Assembly: GCA_964247295.1 (NCBI GenBank)
Contig: CAXTTV010000079.1
Coordinates: 1-20,141 of the forward strand
From: CAXTTV01 sp964247295
Lineage (GTDB): Bacteria; Chloroflexota; Ktedonobacteria; Ktedonobacterales; Ktedonobacteraceae
Direction: 5' to 3'
DNA length: 20,141 nucleotides
The stretch's first letter is position 1, and every line of letters starts with the position of its first letter. Positions 1 to 6,900 of the stretch are shown here, one piece after another. The notes below the pieces were generated by a model. That model saw nothing but the letters and a program-made list of their open reading frames with translations, searched no databases and was not told where the DNA came from. A program made the position numbers and the translations under genes.

Positions 1-897
1 CTTACAGCGCTCCATCAGAAGCAACACAGCACTAATAATCGCCTCATCACTGACCGTCACCACCTCATCTACCAGTTGGCGAATATACGAGAACGTCAGA
101 TCACCGGGCCGTTTAACCGCGATCCCATCAGCGATCGTAGAGATCGCCGGTAGCGTCACCGGTTCACCGGATTTCAAGGAAAGAGAGCAACTGGCCGCCC
201 CCTCAGCCTGGACACCAATAATCGTAATATTTGGACGGAGCGCGCGGGCCGCGATCGCGATCCCGGAGATCAGCCCACCGCCCCCGATCGGCACCACCAG
301 AGCATCGGCATCGGGAAGATCACTCAGCATCTCCAGGCCAAGCGTCCCCTGGCCCGCAATCACATCGGGATCATTAAAGGCATGCACAAAGACCGCCCCC
401 GATTGCGCCTGAAGATCCAGGCAGTGCTGATAGGCATCGTCATAGGTCAGGCCAGCCAGCACCACCTGAGCGCCATATCCCTGGGTTGCCGTCACCTTAG
501 CAAGAGGAGCCGTCTCCGGCATCACAATTGTACAGGGGATCTTGAGTTGCGCGGCAGCGATCGCCACGCCCTGAGCATGATTACCAGCCGAGGCCGCGAT
601 CACCCCCAGGTGGTGAACCGGGCTATCCTCCTGACGAACCAGCTTAGAGATCTTAAAACTCGCGCCCCGCACCTTAAAAGAGCCGGATCGCTGCATATGT
701 TCAGCCTTCAAATAGATATCGGCTCCCGTCAGATCACGGAGAGTGCGCGAAGGCTCCAGAGGAGTGTGGTGGAGTAGAGGTTTGAGCAATTTATAGGCTT
801 CCCAGATATCGGCAATCGTCACAGGAGTCACGGAATCTTCTAGTGAAGGGGCGGAAACAGAATCGGGCACATGTTTGTGATCTTCTAAAGAACGCAT
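1..897 (-). CDS. Threonine ammonia-lyase (threonine dehydratase), 3' end outside window
   Basis: PLP-dependent fold-type II enzyme that deaminates L-threonine to 2-oxobutanoate and ammonia. 299 codons are open from ATG 895-897 to the left edge, so the C-terminus is missing. Visible motifs are GSFKVRGA, whose Lys would form the Schiff base with PLP, an SAGNHAQG substrate loop, and the glycine loop GGGGLISG that holds the PLP phosphate. A Shine-Dalgarno AAGGAA lies about 9 nt before the ATG. The first ~25 residues are an unconserved extension. Whether this is the biosynthetic (IlvA, with a C-terminal ACT domain) or catabolic (TdcB-like) form cannot be decided because that end is cut off. Related serine racemase/serine dehydratase activities share the motifs. 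Family assignment is firm, exact substrate less so. Confidence 0.93.
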   Translation of the reverse strand, partial: MRSLEDHKHVPDSVSAPSLEDSVTPVTIADIWEAYKLLKPLLHHTPLEPSRTLRDLTGADIYLKAEHMQRSGSFKVRGASFKISKLVRQEDSPVHHLGVIAASAGNHAQGVAIAAAQLKIPCTIVMPETAPLAKVTATQGYGAQVVLAGLTYDDAYQHCLDLQAQSGAVFVHAFNDPDVIAGQGTLGLEMLSDLPDADALVVPIGGGGLISGIAIAARALRPNITIIGVQAEGAASCSLSLKSGEPVTLPAISTIADGIAVKRPGDLTFSYIRQLVDEVVTVSDEAIISAVLLLMERCK

Positions 898-1209
898 AAA
901 GGATAATTCCTTTCAGTCCCGCAATGGACAGGCAGACCACACACATGGTGGCGAGACGCAGATAAGTAACAAGAGGAAAGATGAATTCCAATGAGGAGAG
1001 TATACTCACTTTTCCGCCCAAAAGAAAGATAAAGAATCACTTTCCATAACATTTCTATGAAAAAACAAAGTTTCCCGCAAGCAAGATATTGGGAAAATGT
1101 AGACTTGCTATGCGAAAGTATAATAAGGAAACGAGCTTCTCAAACGAGGCCAGAAACCAACCAAACAGCGTATAGGAGTCGCGAGCGAAACGTCGTGCTC
1201 TGTTGTGTA
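898..1209. other. Intergenic stretch upstream of the threonine ammonia-lyase
   Basis: About 310 bases with no convincing gene. Short open frames here lack ribosome sites and recognisable motifs. It holds the leader and a possible promoter of the leftward lyase gene, and then sequence downstream of the decayed GNAT gene. I saw no convincing T-box or other riboswitch structure. Confidence 0.5.
999..1027 (-). promoter_or_regulatory. Possible promoter of the threonine ammonia-lyase gene
   Basis: On the minus strand a TATACT -10 box (999-1004) is preceded after 17 bp by TTTCTT (1022-1027), a poor -35 match. This would give a leader of about 95 nt before the ATG at 897. The -10 is good but the -35 is weak, so this is tentative. 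Confidence 0.3.
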
Positions 1210-1649
1210 TCACGGCTGGGAAAAGAAAAAACGGTATTCTTCCACCTCGCCATCGCCGGTAGATCGGATCACGTGAGGACCCGTAGGAACACAATGCACC
1301 ATCTTCGCCATCGCCACACGCCTGCGTCCAGGGGAAAAGGGCAACGATGATCCATGCTACGAACCTCTTCTCGTAAGTAGAGGCAATCCATATGCAAAAA
1401 GGAAGCTGCGTCCCATGTGGAAAACTCTTGGGTTGCTGTGGCGTACCCCACGAGGTGACTCTGCTGTTCTACGACCCAAGCATACAGTCGTGGAGAAGCT
1501 GTGAACAGAGCGTCGGCAAGGCGAATACTCTTGTCTCGTGGATCGTATCGAGCACCCTCATAGGCGGCATGTTCTACGCACAGTGCAATCAAGGCTTCAA
1601 TGTCACTGGGCGAAGCAGTGCGAATCAGGTACTTCGAGGTATCAGACAT
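1210..1649 (-). pseudogene. GNAT-family N-acetyltransferase, frameshifted and degraded
   Basis: The ATG at 1647-1649 opens a frame that reads as a normal GNAT N-terminal half: RTASPSDIEALIALCVEHA, then a core strand ending HMDCLYLREE, which in GNATs leads directly into the acetyl-CoA-binding loop (R/Q-x-x-G-x-G/A). Just after LREE the frame loses homology and reads Trp/Arg/Cys-rich nonsense to a stop at 1269. Another frame there resembles a damaged continuation, and a third frame ends EEYRFFFSQP at a stop at 1210-1212, like the last strand of a GNAT. The acetyl-CoA loop is therefore broken by at least two indels, unless there are sequencing errors. A copy of a short dispersed repeat (1258-1284) lies inside the damaged end. 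The only ribosome-site candidate, GGAG, is about 13 nt from the ATG. Likely inactive. Confidence 0.7.
1258..1284 (-). repeat. 27-bp dispersed repeat, copy 1
   Basis: Read on the minus strand, this segment matches 3217-3243 on the plus strand at 25 of 27 positions. The core contains CACGTGA and CCGATCTACC. It sits in the scrambled 3' part of the GNAT relic. Two hand-aligned copies are all that can be seen here, so the family assignment is tentative. Confidence 0.5.
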
Positions 1650-1669
1650 CTGTGTAGACTTTCTCCAAG

Positions 1670-1708
1670 AGAAGATGGAGGAGTTTCCCTACAACTCCTC
1701 CATCTTCT
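1670..1708 (-). terminator. Perfect 16-bp hairpin between the rhodanese and GNAT genes
   Basis: AGAAGATGGAGGAGTT (1670-1685) and its exact complement (1693-1708) flank a 7-nt loop. It starts 3 nt past the rhodanese stop in the leftward direction. Only a weak T-rich run follows on either strand, so it may be an attenuator or 3'-end stabiliser rather than a classic intrinsic terminator. The GGAG nearest the GNAT start lies immediately beside its base. Confidence 0.5.
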
Positions 1709-1710
1709 TT

Positions 1711-2118
1711 CTAACGCACGATGGGAGCACTCTCTCCTAACGTGCCTTCCACTGGCCCGCCTTCACGTCGCCAATATTCAATTCCTCCAATCATTTCTTT
1801 GATTTGGAACCCTAGATCGCCCAGCCTAGCCGCAGCCTTTGTTGCAGCATTACATCCAGGTGACCAGCAATACACCACGAGGGGGTGCTCCTTCGAGAGA
1901 TGAACGGTGGTCTCGGTCGTGATTTTGCGATACGGCAGGTTGATAGCTCCAGGAATATGACATTCTTCGAAATCCTGAGCACTTCTAGCATCAATAAGGA
2001 GAAAGCTGCTTTGCCCTCGTTGCAGATCAAGCCGCACGTCGGAGGCGTCCGTCTCGACCGAAAGTTTGGTGAGAAAGTGGTGATGCGCCTCTTCGGGTCT
2101 GGCTGCTGGCGTCTCCAA
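1711..2118 (-). CDS. Rhodanese-like sulfurtransferase, start codon doubtful
   Basis: Single-domain rhodanese of about 135 residues. LLIDARSAQDFEECHIPGAINLP is the typical N-terminal strand-helix block, and the active-site loop VVYCWSPGCNAATKAA carries the predicted persulfide-forming Cys after the Tyr. GGIEYWRREG is the usual C-terminal block. These proteins move sulfane sulfur in the cytoplasm; the acceptor is unknown. The coding frame is intact, but the only possible start near the N-terminus is TTG at 2116-2118, with no ribosome site before it. The frame simply continues upstream into the remains of the divergent LysR gene. I infer that a deletion removed the original start and promoter of both genes, so the gene may be silent despite an intact domain. 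Confidence 0.75.
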   Translation of the reverse strand: METPAARPEEAHHHFLTKLSVETDASDVRLDLQRGQSSFLLIDARSAQDFEECHIPGAINLPYRKITTETTVHLSKEHPLVVYCWSPGCNAATKAAARLGDLGFQIKEMIGGIEYWRREGGPVEGTLGESAPIVR

Positions 2119-2128
2119 AACTAACGAA

Positions 2129-2979
2129 AAATGGGGAAACTTTACGCGAGCAGCAGAAGCTCTCGGATATGCACAGTCCAGCGTGACTACACAAATTCAG
2201 AAATTAGAAGAGCAGTATGGAGTGTCGTGTTGTTTGAGCGGTTTGGGAGAAAAATGCAGCCAACCCAGGCCGGAGAAGTGCTCTTGCCGTATGCTCAGCA
2301 GATACTGGATTTGCAAGCAGAGGCAAAAGCGCAACTCTCTGAACAGCAAACTGGAACGTTGACGATTGGAACAATTGAAACACTAGCAGCTTTCTATCTG
2401 CCTTCTGTGCTCCAGACCTTCGGCGAGACTCATCCCGGCATCACCATCGCATTGCAAGCTGGTAATGAAGCGTCGATTGTGCAGGCTGTCAAAGAAGGAC
2501 AGTGCGATGTTGGTCTGATCCTGGACCATCTTTCTGTGGACCCTGAAGTGGTGTGTCTTCCGGTACGCAAAGAAGAATTTGTCATCGTTGCTCGGCCAAA
2601 CTCTCCCTACAACCATGTATCTGAAATGAATGTAGAGCAACTGGCACACGCACGTTTTCTTCTGACCGAAGAAGGGTGTACCTATCGAGCCTTCTTCCTG
2701 CAAGCACTGCGCCGGGCGAACATTCCGCATCAGGTGGTTTGTGAATTTAGTAGTCTCGAAGCCATCAAGCAATGTGTTATGCATGGCCTGGACACGGCGT
2801 TCTTACCGTTCGTGGCTGTGCAGGAGGAAGTAGCTCAGGGCAAGTTGCAGGCAATTCCGTTCATATCCCCAAGTAACCTCTACACTCAGGTGATTTACTT
2901 GGGAAGAAAGTGGCGATCTCAGGCAGTTAAGAACTTGCTAGCGCTGATGAGACCAGCCCTTCCAGCTATTGAGCACTGA
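2129..2979 (+). pseudogene. LysR-type transcriptional regulator, 5'-truncated and frameshifted
   Basis: The winged helix-turn-helix reads NFTRAAEALGYAQSSVTTQ followed by IQKLEEQYGV in the frame that includes 2138-2226. The rest (VLFERFGRKMQPTQAGEVLLPYA and the whole effector-binding domain to the TGA at 2977) is in another frame. Removing two bases near 2227 would restore the normal GVVLFERFGRK join, so there is a frameshift in the wing. The usual first ~15 residues and start codon are absent; instead the frame runs back into the 5' end of the rhodanese gene. An ATG at 2131 exists, but in a frame that does not encode the HTH. The C-terminal substrate domain (about residues 75-280) looks complete. 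Transcription factor by family, with the neighbouring rhodanese as its probable former target; now likely non-functional. Confidence 0.75.
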
Positions 2980-3098
2980 TAAGACACGACTAATAGCACA
3001 ATCACGATCATCCACATGCGAAGTATGACTCCTCATCTTATATATAGGCTAGATGCATCTGAATCGCTCGAAGCTCAGACAATTTCGCTCTCACCACA

Positions 3099-3140
3099 TT
3101 TTTCTCTGCGATAGCGATGAATAGCTATCGCAGAGAAAAA
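3099..3140. repeat. 17-bp perfect inverted repeat
   Basis: TTTTTCTCTGCGATAGC (3099-3115) is followed after 8 nt by its exact complement (3124-3140). The T-run is on the 5' arm and the A-run on the 3' arm. This is the opposite of an intrinsic terminator on both strands, so I call it a palindromic repeat and not a terminator. Confidence 0.6.
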
Positions 3141-3216
3141 CGCAGCTCTAGTTTATTTGCAACGGGTACTGCACAGATATGTAAAGGGGTGGCTAGGTCT
3201 GGTGCGTCCCCTTGCC

Positions 3217-3243
3217 ACGGGTCCACACGTGACCCGATCTACC
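3217..3243 (+). repeat. 27-bp dispersed repeat, copy 2
   Basis: Matches the minus strand of 1258-1284 at 25 of 27 positions, with mismatches at positions 9 and 17. Here it lies in non-coding sequence about 2 kb away and in the opposite orientation. Confidence 0.5.
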
Positions 3244-3295
3244 CCATTCGAGTCTCTCCCTGCACAAGAACATCTTCTTCTTTTCCCAACAGAGA

Positions 3296-3436
3296 CGCTT
3301 GCTTACGGAGGAATAGGACGCAACCATGTTGCTCTATACCAAACCGATTGAGACCCCTTAGGCCCAATTTATAATTAATCCTACCTCCTCACCTCCATGG
3401 GCAAGATAGAAAGAGAACCAGCCCCGTAAGCAAGCG
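3296..3436. repeat. 141-bp segment bounded by 13-bp inverted repeats, possible MITE
   Basis: CGCTTGCTTACGG at 3296-3308 and its exact complement at 3424-3436 bound a 141-bp segment with no coding capacity. I see no clear target-site duplication at the edges. The layout fits a miniature non-autonomous element or its remnant, but the arms could also be fortuitous. Confidence 0.35.
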
Positions 3437-3480
3437 ACTTCCCTACGCTATCTACTTGCTCTCCGAGCCTCTGTAGAAAT

Positions 3481-3633
3481 TGTCTTAAGGCGGCACGTCT
3501 GCAAACATTTCCTGATACCTGGAATTTTCACGGCTCGTGGGGGGACTGTATCAAACAGCTTGGCAACGCCATGCCTAAAGAGGCCATACAACTATTCGCG
3601 AAAGAGATTTACAGACGCTTGCTCGAAACATGA
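3481..3633 (+). pseudogene. Relic of a DNA (cytosine-5) methyltransferase C-terminus
   Basis: The frame ending at TGA 3631-3633 reads LKAARLQTFPDTWNF, HGSW, then IKQLGNAMPKEAIQLFAKEI and a short basic tail. This matches the end of C5 DNA methyltransferases, where motif IX leads into REAARLQ(T/G)FP and motif X is QIGNAVP. Only about 50 residues remain. No start codon, AdoMet-binding motif I or PCQ catalytic motif is visible upstream; the frame upstream of 3481 loses similarity and contains the repeats described separately. It is a dead fragment of a once larger gene, perhaps from a lost restriction-modification system. Recognition rests on motifs read by eye, but they are quite specific. Confidence 0.75.
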
Positions 3634-3710
3634 AGATCTGAAGAAAGGACAGAAAGGGTATGGAGCCATAAAAACAGAGTAGCAGGGGAAGTTTGCCGCC
3701 GGGGTTATAG

Positions 3711-3845
3711 ATGATAATTGGCATAGCAGTAGGAATAGCCATCAGGGCTGCCATTCACAATATAATTCTGGGGATCATTATCGGCGCGGTACCTGGAGGA
3801 GCTATAGAGACCTATTTTATTCTTCAAAGAAGTCGAAAATCATAA
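3711..3845 (+). CDS. 44-residue glycine-zipper-like membrane peptide
   Basis: ATG 3711 to TAA 3843-3845 encodes a very hydrophobic peptide with regularly spaced small residues (MIIGIAVGIAIRAAI, then ILGIIIGAVPGGAI) and a basic tail ending QRSRKS. The GxxxG-type spacing and length resemble small glycine-zipper proteins found in many bacteria, which are predicted to form one or two membrane helices. An in-frame TAG directly precedes the ATG, so the start is fixed. The ribosome site is weak (GGGG about 5 nt upstream). The stop lies in the A-run that serves as the U-tract of the opposing gene's terminator. It could be a real small protein or the remnant of a longer one. Confidence 0.45.
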   Translation: MIIGIAVGIAIRAAIHNIILGIIIGAVPGGAIETYFILQRSRKS

Positions 3846-3881
3846 AAAAGGAGCGGCCCCTTCACACCAGAGGGGTCGCTC
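3844..3881 (-). terminator. Intrinsic terminator of the AAA/R3H gene
   Basis: On the minus strand an 11-bp stem (3871-3881 with 3851-3861, one G-U pair) and 9-nt loop are followed by CTTTTTT (3850-3844). It starts 27 nt past the stop of the AAA ATPase gene. Stem and U-tract polarity fit leftward termination only. Confidence 0.85.
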
Positions 3882-3907
3882 ATACTACCAGTTGATACAC
3901 AGTTGTA

Positions 3908-5767
3908 TTAGTCACGAGCGCGGAAGATCTTCACCCGCCGATGGGGCTCCTTGCCTCGACTGCGCGAGATCAGGTTGTAGCGAGTCGCCATCTGATGCTG
4001 CATCCTCCGCACATGTGCCCCGGCAGGAGCCAGTTCGGCGGTCGTCAGGTTCTTGTTGAGAACTTGATGGATCGCGTCCTCGGTTTCCAGCATAGCGCGA
4101 GTAGTATCATCATCCGACTCATAGGTAATCGCGCCCTCCGGCTCCTCGACGGTGGGTAAAATCTCCGGAACCCCAAAGATATGGGCCAGAGCGTGTTGCA
4201 TTTGAGCAACCGTGTTATTTTTCAGAATGATAATCGTCTTGCCGGCCTCTTCAGCGGTTTGAATGCGCTCGGGCTGAGTACGGTAGTAGTTTTTCAGCGT
4301 AATCACCGCATCGGCCTCGCGCTCATTATTGGTCAAAACCACCGGCAGATGCAGTTGCTGAGCCGACTGCGAGAGGCGATCTCGATTGACGCCAAAGGGA
4401 TAGACGCGCAACGATTTCTTGAGAGGGGAGGGATTAGTCAGCGCCTCAATCTGATCAAGCTGCTCATCCTCGACCACCGCCTGAGAAAGGAACCGACGAT
4501 CGACATCGGCGGGCGAGGTCCCCGTGGGAGCCAGAGCCGTTACCTGAGCACGTGAGCGTAGTCGGTCGTTCCCACCAGGTTTACTGAAGTTGCGCGACTG
4601 CAAAGAGACACCAACCTGGCGAAAATTATCGGAACTGCGATCATTACGGTTCGCGCGGTCGCCACGCTCGTTGCGGGAGCGAGAATTAGAAGAGCCGCGC
4701 TCAAAATCAAACTGAGAATGCAGCCCCCCATTGCCCCAGGAAGGAGCCTCCATCGTGCCAGCGGAGACGCGGCGAACCGAGACCTTACCGCTATCCTCAT
4801 CTTGGGTACGCTCCTCAGCGCTCACAGGCTGGCTACGCAGCATAGAGTCCACAGTATCAGACACATCGCGATGAACGATCAACTCCTGCCAGCTCTGCTG
4901 CTCTACCACCACATCGAAAGTGGGAGGGGCCTTACGCTCAAGAATACTCTTCTGTGTTTGACGGCGGCGCGCCTCCTCGTCGCCCAACGTCACCGTCTGA
5001 ATACCCCCGACCAGATCGGAAAGAGTCGGATTCATCATGAGATTGCCCAAAGTATTGCCGTGAGCAGTCGCGACCAACTGGACGCCACGCTCAGCGATCG
5101 TACGGGCGGCGGCAGCCTCAAGCTCAGTACCGATCTCGTCAATCACAATCACCTGAGGCATATGGTTCTCCACCGCCTCAATCATCACCGCGTGCTGCTC
5201 AGCCGTGCGAGCAACCTGCATACGGCGGGCGCGGCCAATCCCAGAATGTGGAATATCGCCATCGCCAGCGATCTCATTGGAAGTATCAACCACGACCACA
5301 CGTTTATTCGCCTCATCGGCCAGCACGCGGGCAATCTCACGGAGCAGAGTCGTTTTACCGACACCGGGACGACCCAGGATAAGGATTGACTGACCCTGTT
5401 CAACGATATCGCGGATCAGAGCGATACTTCCAAGCACAGCGCGACCGATACGGCAGGTAAGACCGACGATCCTCCCCTTGCGGTTGCGGATCGCACTGAT
5501 ACGATGGAGAGTCCGTTCGATGCCTGCGCGATTATCATCCCCAAACTCACCGATGCGCTCGGACACATAATCCAGGTCGGCCTCGGTGATTGGATCTTTA
5601 CTAAGGATCACCTCCCCGTCTGGGAATCGGCCCTCGGCATAGCGACCGAGGTCCAGCACGATCTCCAGCAGTTCGCCTCGGTTCTCCAGCCGATTAACCG
5701 CGTCGCGGATGCTTGGCGGAAGAGTAGCCAGCAGAGCCTCAAGATCGTCAGTGATCACATGTTGCAT
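3908..5767 (-). CDS. AAA ATPase with R3H domain (Ycf45/SpoIIIAA-like)
   Basis: Cytoplasmic P-loop ATPase of about 619 residues. Residues 1-100 form a SpoIIIAA-like N-terminal region. Walker A GRPGVGKT is at ~132-139, Walker B QVIVIDEIG at ~205-213, and ATAHGNTL follows as a sensor-like segment. A charged Ser/Arg/Asn-rich linker covers ~310-420. Next comes the YPFGVNRDRL / EADAVITLKNYY domain typical of cyanobacterial and plastid Ycf45. The C-terminus carries an R3H single-stranded nucleic-acid-binding motif (RRMQH) and ends KEPHRRVKIFRARD. I prefer ATG 5765-5767: GAGGTGAT lies 10 nt before it. The alternative GTG at 5780-5782 is itself part of that ribosome site. The TGA of the upstream GNAT gene (5779-5781) lies in the same site, so the two are probably translationally coupled. 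Role unknown; nucleic-acid-dependent ATPase by domain content. Confidence 0.88.
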   Translation of the reverse strand: MQHVITDDLEALLATLPPSIRDAVNRLENRGELLEIVLDLGRYAEGRFPDGEVILSKDPITEADLDYVSERIGEFGDDNRAGIERTLHRISAIRNRKGRIVGLTCRIGRAVLGSIALIRDIVEQGQSILILGRPGVGKTTLLREIARVLADEANKRVVVVDTSNEIAGDGDIPHSGIGRARRMQVARTAEQHAVMIEAVENHMPQVIVIDEIGTELEAAAARTIAERGVQLVATAHGNTLGNLMMNPTLSDLVGGIQTVTLGDEEARRRQTQKSILERKAPPTFDVVVEQQSWQELIVHRDVSDTVDSMLRSQPVSAEERTQDEDSGKVSVRRVSAGTMEAPSWGNGGLHSQFDFERGSSNSRSRNERGDRANRNDRSSDNFRQVGVSLQSRNFSKPGGNDRLRSRAQVTALAPTGTSPADVDRRFLSQAVVEDEQLDQIEALTNPSPLKKSLRVYPFGVNRDRLSQSAQQLHLPVVLTNNEREADAVITLKNYYRTQPERIQTAEEAGKTIIILKNNTVAQMQHALAHIFGVPEILPTVEEPEGAITYESDDDTTRAMLETEDAIHQVLNKNLTTAELAPAGAHVRRMQHQMATRYNLISRSRGKEPHRRVKIFRARD

Positions 5768-5778
5768 AGGCAGTTTTA

Positions 5779-6834
5779 TCACCTCATAGTTTGGCGAGAA
5801 TTGACCGTCCCAAGCCCTTTCACACCATAAGCCACTCGTTGCTCCAGCGCGGGGACAAGACGGGGCCGTATAGCCATCAGGGCCATATGGCGAACGAGCA
5901 ACACTTTGGTGGAAGCATGCTCGAAACCACTATTGCGCAGAGCGGCAATGACGCTAGGTTCGTACTCACGTACCTGACAGAAAATTGGCCGATTGGAATT
6001 ATCGCTCAGCCTGCTTAGCCCGAATTGGAGAAGTGGCTCGGCCAGATCCGCATGTTCGGGATGAACAAGCATCGCTAACTGGTGAGGATGAGGCCCCTGC
6101 CCACGGCGAATACGTAGCCAGGCCCCCAGGCGCACGCCCAGATCGCAGACGTAATTCTCCTCGCGAGAGGAGACCATAGAGAACGGATGGAACGACCCGA
6201 CATTGAGCCGGGCGAACTCCTCACTACTCTCCAGCAACTCGGCCATCTGAACCCGATGCGGGGTAACCGCTCGGTAGAGCTGGTGGAGGCCCCAGACGTG
6301 GTGACGGTTCCAGCGTCGGAGGGAAGAAAGAGGGGCTCCAGATTTCACAGAGGAGGGCGTGTTGACCGCGTAGGTCAGCTCGTGAGCATAGCCCTGAAAA
6401 CCAACCCTATGAAATAACTCAAGCTCGGGAATCTCATCTTCAGCCTTCGCGAACAGGCGGAGAATCCCATGAGTAGAAGCCATCTCCAGGGCATACTCCA
6501 ACAGGGCGAAAAGCACATCTGTCTGGGAGATACCCTGGGGGCTATTCTTCTGTTGCGCCATCGAAGCAAGGTAGGACAGATCCCACATCGTGCCCGATGG
6601 GCGTTCGCGCACCTGGGCAAAGCCCAGGATGCGCCAGTGGTCTTCGCAGACCCAGGTCCGGCAGGCCGGATTAAGGGGGAACAGATTGCGCAGAAGCGTC
6701 GGCAAAGGGGCGCGGTTCTCAACTGGCTCCAGCCAGCACACGAAGTTCGCAATCTGATGCTGCTTACTTCGAGCCCGGCGATCCATTGAGTAGATGATTC
6801 CCGGTAAATCTACATATAGCACCGGTCGTATCAT
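5779..6834 (-). CDS. Double-GNAT-domain protein upstream of the AAA/R3H gene
   Basis: A 351-residue protein with two tandem GNAT-like halves. The first (~1-155) includes a strand with ILGFAQVRERPSG and ends with the LELFHRVGFQGYAHELTY block typical of the last GNAT helix and strand. The second (~170-320) ends VIAALRNSGFEHASTKVLLVRHMA. The acetyl-CoA loops are not textbook in either half, so activity is uncertain; it may be an acetyltransferase or a degenerate binding protein. The start is ATG 6832-6834 with GGAG 6 nt upstream. The stop overlaps the ribosome site of the AAA/R3H gene, so a joint function is likely. The substrate cannot be inferred. Confidence 0.78.
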   Translation of the reverse strand: MIRPVLYVDLPGIIYSMDRRARSKQHQIANFVCWLEPVENRAPLPTLLRNLFPLNPACRTWVCEDHWRILGFAQVRERPSGTMWDLSYLASMAQQKNSPQGISQTDVLFALLEYALEMASTHGILRLFAKAEDEIPELELFHRVGFQGYAHELTYAVNTPSSVKSGAPLSSLRRWNRHHVWGLHQLYRAVTPHRVQMAELLESSEEFARLNVGSFHPFSMVSSREENYVCDLGVRLGAWLRIRRGQGPHPHQLAMLVHPEHADLAEPLLQFGLSRLSDNSNRPIFCQVREYEPSVIAALRNSGFEHASTKVLLVRHMALMAIRPRLVPALEQRVAYGVKGLGTVNSRQTMR

Positions 6835-6863
6835 CCATTACTCCTGCGTAAAGTAGTGAAATG

Positions 6864-6894
6864 GGGTACGCTATTGTAAAAGGCGAGCGTACCC
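6864..6894 (-). terminator. Hairpin downstream of pdxT, weak terminator
   Basis: A perfect 9-bp stem (GGGTACGCT at 6864-6872 with 6886-6894) and 13-nt loop begin 7 nt past the pdxT stop. The following sequence on the minus strand is only mildly T-rich (CATTTC), so termination is uncertain. Confidence 0.45.
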
Positions 6895-6900
6895 GAACAG

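Larger units (their letters stand above)
2980..3480. other. Non-coding, repeat-bearing stretch
   Basis: About 500 bases with no credible gene; the open frames in 3117-3374 are low-quality and lack ribosome sites. It contains a 17-bp perfect inverted repeat, one copy of the 27-bp dispersed repeat, and a 13-bp inverted repeat pair 141 bp end to end. It ends at a methyltransferase relic. It looks like a scar region of insertion and deletion. Confidence 0.55.

Noticed and set aside
1057..1350. 97-codon plus-strand ORF and 79-codon minus-strand ORF near the GNAT relic
   Set aside because: No ribosome sites or motifs; part of the minus-strand frame overlaps the scrambled GNAT end and is not an independent gene.
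3117..3374. Open frames of 85 and 64 codons on the plus strand
   Set aside because: No ribosome site, no family motifs, and they span the palindrome, the dispersed repeat and one inverted-repeat arm. Treated as chance frames.
3908..5830. Several long plus-strand open frames opposite the AAA/R3H gene
   Set aside because: They mirror a high-quality minus-strand coding sequence with clear Walker and R3H motifs and are shadow frames.
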